From Paenibacillus tyrphae (GTDB lineage Bacteria; Bacillota; Bacilli; Paenibacillales; NBRC-103111), in NCBI RefSeq assembly GCF_024158745.1, contig NZ_JAMZAW010000013.1:62001-126000 (forward strand): a stretch of 64,000 nt of DNA, read 5' to 3'. This document shows positions 59,230 to 64,000 of this stretch, in pieces. A program made the position numbers and the translations under genes. Under the pieces are notes generated by a model. It was not told where the DNA came from. It ran no database searches and saw only the letters and a list, made by a program, of their open reading frames with translations. Positions within the stretch are counted from its first letter, which is position 1; every line of letters starts with the position of its first letter.

Positions 59230-60021
59230 ATGGCTACCGATAAAAAATATAACGTCCCCGCATTGGAGAAGGCAATTGCCATCATCGAAACGCTGTCCCA
59301 GCGCGAGGAGCCTGTCGGCGTCAGCGACTTGTGCAAGCTCGTGGACATCCCGAAAACGAGCGTTTTCTTCATTCTCAATACGCTGGAGCAGCATCAATAT
59401 ATCATCAAGAGCCCCGACGGCAAGTACAGCCTCGGCTCCAAATTCATCAACATCGGCCTGTCCACGCTGAACCGGATCGATATCCGCACCGCAGCCCGGG
59501 TGTCCATGGAGCGGCTGCTCGGCGAAACGGGCTTCACCGTGCACCTCGCGGTACTCGACAACCTTGAGCCGATGTACGTCGAGAAGGTCGAGAGCCAGGC
59601 GTTTGTCAAGTTCGCCACCTATATCGGGCAGCGGCAGCCGCTTCACGCCTCGGGCGTCGGCAAAGCGCTGGCCGCCTTCATACCGCAGGACCTGCTGGAG
59701 CAGGCGATCCGCGAGAAAGGACTGCCGGAGAAAACGGAGAAGACGATCACGAACGTCCACGATTTCATGGCGGAAATTGAGGCGATTCGCAGGCAGGGAT
59801 ATGCCGTGGAGGACGAGGAAGGCGAGGCCGGAGTCCGCTGCATCGGGGCCCCGGTCTTCGATCATAACGGGCAGCTCAAGGCGGCGGTCAGCATCACCGC
59901 TTTGCGGACGGAGCTTCCGATCCACGACATCCCTGCCGTCGGGGAGAAGGTCAAGCGTGCTGCGCTGGAGATTTCGAGGCAGCTCGGGTACGTCCAGACG
60001 CCGGAGCCGGAGCCGAAATAA
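59230..60021 (+). CDS. IclR-family transcriptional regulator
   Basis: 263 residues: winged helix-turn-helix (about 8-70, ALEKAIAIIETLSQREEPVGVSDLCKLVDIPKTSVFFILNTLEQ), then the IclR ligand-binding domain (about 85-250, LDNLEPMYVEKVES, PLHASGVGKALAAF, GIR-like GEAGVRCIGAPVFD). Divergent from the lactonase-dehydratase-aldolase-SDR run, which it most likely controls. ATG at 59230 after AGGCGG. Confidence 0.92.
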   Translation: MATDKKYNVPALEKAIAIIETLSQREEPVGVSDLCKLVDIPKTSVFFILNTLEQHQYIIKSPDGKYSLGSKFINIGLSTLNRIDIRTAARVSMERLLGETGFTVHLAVLDNLEPMYVEKVESQAFVKFATYIGQRQPLHASGVGKALAAFIPQDLLEQAIREKGLPEKTEKTITNVHDFMAEIEAIRRQGYAVEDEEGEAGVRCIGAPVFDHNGQLKAAVSITALRTELPIHDIPAVGEKVKRAALEISRQLGYVQTPEPEPK

Positions 60022-60066
60022 GCGGCAGCCGCCTCAGCTATCCGAGTCACGTTTCCCTTGCGCATA

Positions 60067-60095
60067 GTGAAATCCTCGGCATCCCGTGCTATGAT
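60067..60095 (+). promoter_or_regulatory. ktrB promoter, extended -10
   Basis: GTGAAA (60067-60072), 17-base spacer, TGCTATGAT (TATGAT 60090-60095); same shape as the coaA promoter. Confidence 0.55.
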
Positions 60096-60144
60096 ATGGA
60101 AAGCCATGACAACGACGTGGGAACATGACCTTGAGGTGAATCCA

Positions 60145-61491
60145 GTGCGCCCTCCGGCCAAATCCAAATTCATAAAATTAACCCCGCCGCGCGTGCTGGC
60201 GGGGGGCTTTGCTCTCATTATTATAATCGGCTCTCTTCTGCTAACCCTGCCAGCCGCCTCTGCGGACGGGCAGTCCATGAAGTATATCGACGCTTTGTTT
60301 ACGGCCACGTCGGCCACCTGCGTCACCGGGCTGATTATTGTCGATACCGGCGTTCATTTTTCATTGTTCGGGCAGATCGTTCTGCTGCTGATGGTGCAGC
60401 TGGGCGGACTCGGCTTCATGACGATGGCCACCTGGTTCACGCTGGCGTTGAAGCGCCGGGTCTCGCTGCGCGACCGTCTTTTATTGAAGGAGTCGATGAA
60501 CCATGCCAACATTGACGACATCGTCCGGCTGATCATCCGGGTATTCCTGTATTCGATAACGATCGAAGGGATCGCGGCGCTCTATTTCATGCTGCGCTGG
60601 TGGCAGGAGATGCCGCTCGGGAAGGCCGCCTATTTCGGCCTGTTCCATTCCGTGTCGATCTTCAACAATGCGGGCTTCGAATTGTTCGGCGGATTCCGCA
60701 GCTTAACGCCGTATGTCAACGATCTGGGCATCAATCTCGTTTCGATGATGCTCATCTTTTTCGGCGGCATCGGGTTTGTCGTCATCTCGGAGCTGATCGA
60801 ATTTCCCAAGACCCGCAAGCTGTCCTTGCACAGCAAGGTCGTCTTGTCGACGAACGGCATTCTGGTGCTGGCGGGCGCCGTGCTCATCCTGATCTTCGAA
60901 TTCACCAATGCGAAGACACTGGGGGGCATGCCCTGGGAGACGAAAATCGTCGCCTCCTTCTTCCAGTCGATGACGCTGCGCTCCGCCGGCGTCAACACGC
61001 TCGACATCGCCGAGCTTCGGACCGCCACGCAGTTTCTGATGATCGTCATGATGTTCATCGGCGCGGCTCCCGGCTCTACCGGCGGAGGCATCCGCCTGAC
61101 GACGTTCGCCATCCTGGTCGGGGCTTTCGTGGCGATGCTGCGCGGCAAGGAAGACGTCGTGCTGTTCCGACACCGTCTGCCCGCGAAGGACATCTACAAA
61201 GCCGTCACATTCACGCTGACCGCCGTTTTTTTCCTCGCGTTTGCGACGATGCTGCTGTCCACCCTTCAGGACCAGGATTTTCTGAAAATCCTGTTCGAGA
61301 CGACCTCGGCCTTCGGTACGGTGGGTCTCAGCATGGGGCTGACCGCCGACCTGACGTTTGCCGGCAAAATTGTGATGATATGCGTCATGTTTATCGGGAG
61401 AGTGGGACTCGTGACGCTGGCATTCGCCTTGCAGCCGAATCCGAAAAAAGAGCTGTACCGGTACCCGGAAGGAAAAATTATCATCGGATAA
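60145..61491 (+). CDS. ktrB: Ktr/Trk-type potassium uptake channel subunit
   Basis: A GTG at 60145 behind TTGAGGTGA gives 448 residues; the upstream in-frame codons lie in the leader. Four pore repeats of the TrkH/KtrB superfamily are visible (TATSATCVTGLI, SIFNNAGFELFGG, FQSMTLRSAGVNTLD, ETTSAFGTVGLSMGL), each with the selectivity-filter Gly. It works with a cytosolic KtrA/KtrC gating subunit, not encoded here. Single gene between convergent and divergent neighbours. Confidence 0.94.
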   Translation: MRPPAKSKFIKLTPPRVLAGGFALIIIIGSLLLTLPAASADGQSMKYIDALFTATSATCVTGLIIVDTGVHFSLFGQIVLLLMVQLGGLGFMTMATWFTLALKRRVSLRDRLLLKESMNHANIDDIVRLIIRVFLYSITIEGIAALYFMLRWWQEMPLGKAAYFGLFHSVSIFNNAGFELFGGFRSLTPYVNDLGINLVSMMLIFFGGIGFVVISELIEFPKTRKLSLHSKVVLSTNGILVLAGAVLILIFEFTNAKTLGGMPWETKIVASFFQSMTLRSAGVNTLDIAELRTATQFLMIVMMFIGAAPGSTGGGIRLTTFAILVGAFVAMLRGKEDVVLFRHRLPAKDIYKAVTFTLTAVFFLAFATMLLSTLQDQDFLKILFETTSAFGTVGLSMGLTADLTFAGKIVMICVMFIGRVGLVTLAFALQPNPKKELYRYPEGKIIIG

Positions 61492-61510
61492 AGACGGACG
61501 GCGCCTTTCG

Positions 61511-62869
61511 CTATTTTTTCAGCAGCTCGATGGCTCTCGCCAGCACCGGGTCTTTCCCGGCTTGAATATCTTCATTGCGGATCAGCACTTCTTCGTCCGG
61601 CTTCAATCCGACCCGTTCGTAAACTTTGCCGTCGGCGGCTTTATATTGCTCGGCGGAGAGCATGACGATCCATTCGTTAGGCAAAATGTTCATCAAGACA
61701 TCGGAGTGAATGCCTCTCGTCGTTTCGCCGATCACCGTCACCCGGTCGATCTCCTTCAGAGACATCGTTGCAATCTCAGCGGCGCTGGCGGTGACCTCGC
61801 TGGTCAAAACGACGATCTTATCGGCCGGGATGTTCTCCCCCTGAGGCTTGATATAAATCGGCGTCGGCGCGAAAAATTGCTCATAACCGCCGCTTCTCGC
61901 CTGCTTCGAGAACGCGAGCTTCTTTTTATCGGCGAATCGGTTCGCAAAAGCCACCGCAAAGGCGTCCGACCCGCCGCCGTTAAAGCGCAAATCGATCACG
62001 ATCCCGCGATTCCCGGCAAGCTCCTTGGCCGCATCAGCCAGCGCCCCGTCAATCTTCTTCATGTCGAACTCGCCGAATCCGTTCATGTCGATATAACCGA
62101 TACCGTCCTTCGTTTTGCCGTAGCGAAGCAGGTCGTTCAACCGGCTTTGCAGCGGTCCGCCGAGGTAACCGAGGATATTCTTCCGCATGGTCTCTTCGTG
62201 ATCGTTATAAAGCTTCTCCCGCTCGCCCTCCTCCCGGGAAGGCGTGATGGTTGTGCCCGAAAGAATCATCGTATGTCCGTCGTTCAGCTTTCCGATCATT
62301 TCCTTGAATAAAAGACGTAGCTCCTCCTCCGTCGTCTGCTGCGTTACTTTAGGCCGATACTCCTCGTACACCTTCTTCCAATCCACGTTGGTCAGTTTGA
62401 ACAAACTGAAGCGTTCGTCGAAAATTTGCCAGAGCGTTTCGAAGTTTTGGACCGGATCTTTCGTAAACGCGTTGATTTTTACTTTCGGCAGCTCGTCGAT
62501 TTTCTTATACTGTTTCACCGCCCCGGTTTCTTCCGTTAAAATCCCGTTCTGAAAATGACCCAACGGCGCCCTTTTCCAGAGCGTGGTATTCAACAGCGGA
62601 TTACCATGAAACTTATCAACATAGATGATGCCATCCTTCTCGATTTGCCCGTAGGCAAAGGGGAGCAAGCTATCCTTCGTAAAGTTATAAACGATGACAT
62701 TCTTATCATCCATTTCGAGAATGTAATTGTATCCTTCCGATTGCCACAGCTCGCGCTTCGACGCATCGATGTGCGGAGGCGTGCCCGTTTTGGCCTTCAA
62801 ATAGACAAGCGCGCCTCCAACACATAGAACGACAAGGACACCCACCGAAACCGCAATTTTCTTCCACAT
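61511..62869 (-). CDS. S41-family (tail-specific) serine peptidase
   Basis: 452 residues with an N-terminal membrane anchor or signal segment (about 4-25). A protease core holds GKLNDGHTMI, IVIDLRFNGGGSD and the catalytic Ser in VLTSEVTASAAEIATM, then ETTRGIHSD. No clear PDZ domain is seen, so it resembles the tricorn/IRBP-like C-terminal processing group lacking PDZ. It acts outside the cytoplasmic membrane; substrates unknown. ATG after GGAGGAGAAACC. Confidence 0.9.
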   Translation of the reverse strand: MWKKIAVSVGVLVVLCVGGALVYLKAKTGTPPHIDASKRELWQSEGYNYILEMDDKNVIVYNFTKDSLLPFAYGQIEKDGIIYVDKFHGNPLLNTTLWKRAPLGHFQNGILTEETGAVKQYKKIDELPKVKINAFTKDPVQNFETLWQIFDERFSLFKLTNVDWKKVYEEYRPKVTQQTTEEELRLLFKEMIGKLNDGHTMILSGTTITPSREEGEREKLYNDHEETMRKNILGYLGGPLQSRLNDLLRYGKTKDGIGYIDMNGFGEFDMKKIDGALADAAKELAGNRGIVIDLRFNGGGSDAFAVAFANRFADKKKLAFSKQARSGGYEQFFAPTPIYIKPQGENIPADKIVVLTSEVTASAAEIATMSLKEIDRVTVIGETTRGIHSDVLMNILPNEWIVMLSAEQYKAADGKVYERVGLKPDEEVLIRNEDIQAGKDPVLARAIELLKK

Positions 62870-62970
62870 GGTTTCTCCTCCTTTTTCTCAATCCCCAAAT
62901 CCATGGAAATTGTACCATAATATTATATTTTTCCGACAACTATACCTTACCATCATTTCGCTCCGGCAAA

Positions 62971-63008
62971 ACAAAAACTCCCAGGAACGAATCTCGATTC
63001 TCCGGGAG
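62971..63008 (-). terminator. terminator for leftward transcripts
   Basis: Stem CTCCC-GGA-GAAT (62978-62992) with ATTC-TCC-GGGAG (62997-63008), loop CTCG; on the minus strand TTTTTGTTTT follows. It implies a leftward transcript ending between 63010 and the AraC gene. Confidence 0.75.
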
Positions 63009-63022
63009 AGGAGATGGCAGAT

Positions 63023-63262
63023 CTATCGGTGCAGCATTACGTCCAGCACAAGCATCGCAAAGAACAGCCGAACGTTTATCTTACAATATTCCATGACATG
63101 CAAAACTGCTACGCGCACGAACAGCGTCCCTGCGGCGTTGACGCCCATTTTTCCCAAGGCCGGCGTTACGGCGCTTGCGATAGAACGTCCAGGATGAGCA
63201 GCAGCTTCATGTACACCGCGCTTTTTGGAAACCGCAAGTTTTTTTGTTAAGATCAACGTACA
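63023..63262 (-). other. possible small or decayed membrane-protein gene
   Basis: An open minus-strand frame ends at 63023, 15 bases before a clear terminator. Its last 45 residues are strongly hydrophobic with alternating charged breaks (GTLFVRVAVLHV, NVRLFFAMLVLDVML). Another frame opens MKLLLILDVLSQAP and stops at once, so a frameshifted remnant is possible. No ribosome site or family was recognised. The rest of 62870-63346 shows nothing else. Confidence 0.25.
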
Positions 63263-63346
63263 GGCAACCGGTCTGCGGAGAGCACGCAATGACAGGATCG
63301 GCCAGTCATTCCATGATACGATAAGGCATGAAGGAGGCGGTTGCGG

Positions 63347-64000
63347 TTGGATTGGCTGATCCGGATGAAAGAAGCTCTTGATCTTATGGAAAAGCGGTTG
63401 GACGGAAGGCTGGATATCGAGGAAATTGCCGGAGCCGCTTATGTGTCCCCGTTCCATTTTCAACGCATGTTTCACATGCTGACCGGGATGACCGTGGCCG
63501 AGTATATGCGGAAGCGCAAATTGACCTTGGCCGCGCAAGAGCTGGCTACGACTTCCGCCAAAGTGCTGGACGTCGCGCTGAAATACGGCTATGACTCCCC
63601 CGAATCGTTCGCCAAGGCGTTCCGCAAAATCCACGGCATATCGCCGTCGGAAGCCCGCAATCCGGGCGTCAGCCTTAAAGCGTTTCCCCGCATCTCCTTC
63701 CATCTATCACTGAAGGGAGACAAAGATATGGATTACCGCATTGTGGAAAAAGAAGCTTTTACGGTTGTCGGCAAATCCATTCAAGCGACGTGTCAGAACG
63801 GGGAGCAATCGCATTTCATCCATCAACTGTGGCAGGAAAGTCATCGTGACGGCACGATAGCCAAGCTTGCTTCCCTGGGAGCGGACGAGAATTTGCTGGG
63901 CGTCGTCGAGATGCAGTTGGACAACGAGACCATGACGTATACGATTGCAAGCATAGCCGGCCCCGAAGCCGTGACGGAAGGGTTCTCCGTGAAAACGATC
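63347..64000 (+). CDS. AraC-family regulator with GyrI-like effector domain, cut by window end
   Basis: A TTG at 63347, nine bases after AAGGAGG, gives the usual opening MDWLIRMKEALDLMEKRLDG. Two helix-turn-helix units of the AraC domain follow (EIAGAAYVSPFHFQRMFHML and DVALKYGYDSPESFAKAF). After a linker, MDYRIVEKEAFTVVGKSI begins a GyrI/Rob-like small-molecule domain, unfinished at base 64000. Members of this group regulate drug or stress responses. 218 codons are visible. Confidence 0.92.
   Translation, partial: MDWLIRMKEALDLMEKRLDGRLDIEEIAGAAYVSPFHFQRMFHMLTGMTVAEYMRKRKLTLAAQELATTSAKVLDVALKYGYDSPESFAKAFRKIHGISPSEARNPGVSLKAFPRISFHLSLKGDKDMDYRIVEKEAFTVVGKSIQATCQNGEQSHFIHQLWQESHRDGTIAKLASLGADENLLGVVEMQLDNETMTYTIASIAGPEAVTEGFSVKTI

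Noticed and set aside
63014-63250. Plus-strand frame of 78 codons before AraC
   Set aside because: No family, Arg/Cys/His-rich, and the flanking terminator points to the other strand.

Overview
The window reads as chromosome of a Paenibacillus-like, spore-former-lineage Gram-positive (Paenibacillaceae). Reasons: moderately high G+C, strong AGGAGG ribosome sites with frequent GTG/TTG starts, SigA promoters, CcpA cre boxes, an LPXTG/sortase locus, an SLH-anchored giant surface protein, a CYP102-type P450 fusion and a KtrB potassium channel. The family assignment is inference. No rRNA, tRNA, CRISPR, prophage or insertion sequence was seen.

Left part (1-8520, minus strand): a ROK regulator leads a run of SBP, fused permease and ATPase of the Fe3+/hexose-phosphate (FbpABC/AfuABC) type, a secreted PIG-L deacetylase and a creatininase-family amidohydrolase that leaves the window. 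cre boxes before the regulator and before the SBP gene point to a carbohydrate substrate rather than iron. Then (8730-16480, plus strand) comes a cell-surface locus: a c-di-GMP-II riboswitch with terminator ahead of a 1433-residue LPKTG adhesin, a class D sortase, a c-di-GMP-I (GEMM) riboswitch ahead of a secreted transglutaminase-fold protein, and a secreted protein of unknown role. Next (16556-21057, minus) is a sulfide-oxidation set: SQR, persulfide dioxygenase-rhodanese fusion, and an NreBC/AirSR-like two-component pair with a GC-rich palindrome before SQR.

The centre (21220-34662) is a peptidoglycan amino-sugar salvage island. A long minus-strand run murR - SBP - permease - permease - ATPase - DUF624 - namZ - nagZ - anmK is divergent from murK - murQ - GNAT. 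NamZ and NagZ both lack signal peptides, so the ABC importer probably brings in GlcNAc/MurNAc oligosaccharides or muropeptide sugars that are cut inside the cell. nagA and nagB under a LacI regulator (42488-45567) finish the route to fructose-6-phosphate. Between these lie a RelE/ParE toxin-antitoxin pair, a DoxX-like membrane protein with a long palindromic operator, a 1493-residue lectin/Ig/FnIII/SLH surface protein, and two orphan response regulators, one with a SARP-like output domain; 11-bp phased direct repeats lie before the surface protein gene.

Right part (45877-64000): ABC exporter plus orphan histidine kinase, a P-loop kinase, TetR plus CYP102-type P450:reductase, coaA, and an IclR-controlled set of SDR, RraA-type aldolase, IlvD/Edd dehydratase and TIM-barrel lactonase that could form a non-phosphorylative sugar-oxidation pathway. 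It ends with ktrB, an S41 peptidase and an AraC regulator cut by the window edge. A palindromic intergenic element of about 175 bp occurs twice (3001-3175 and 25939-26112).
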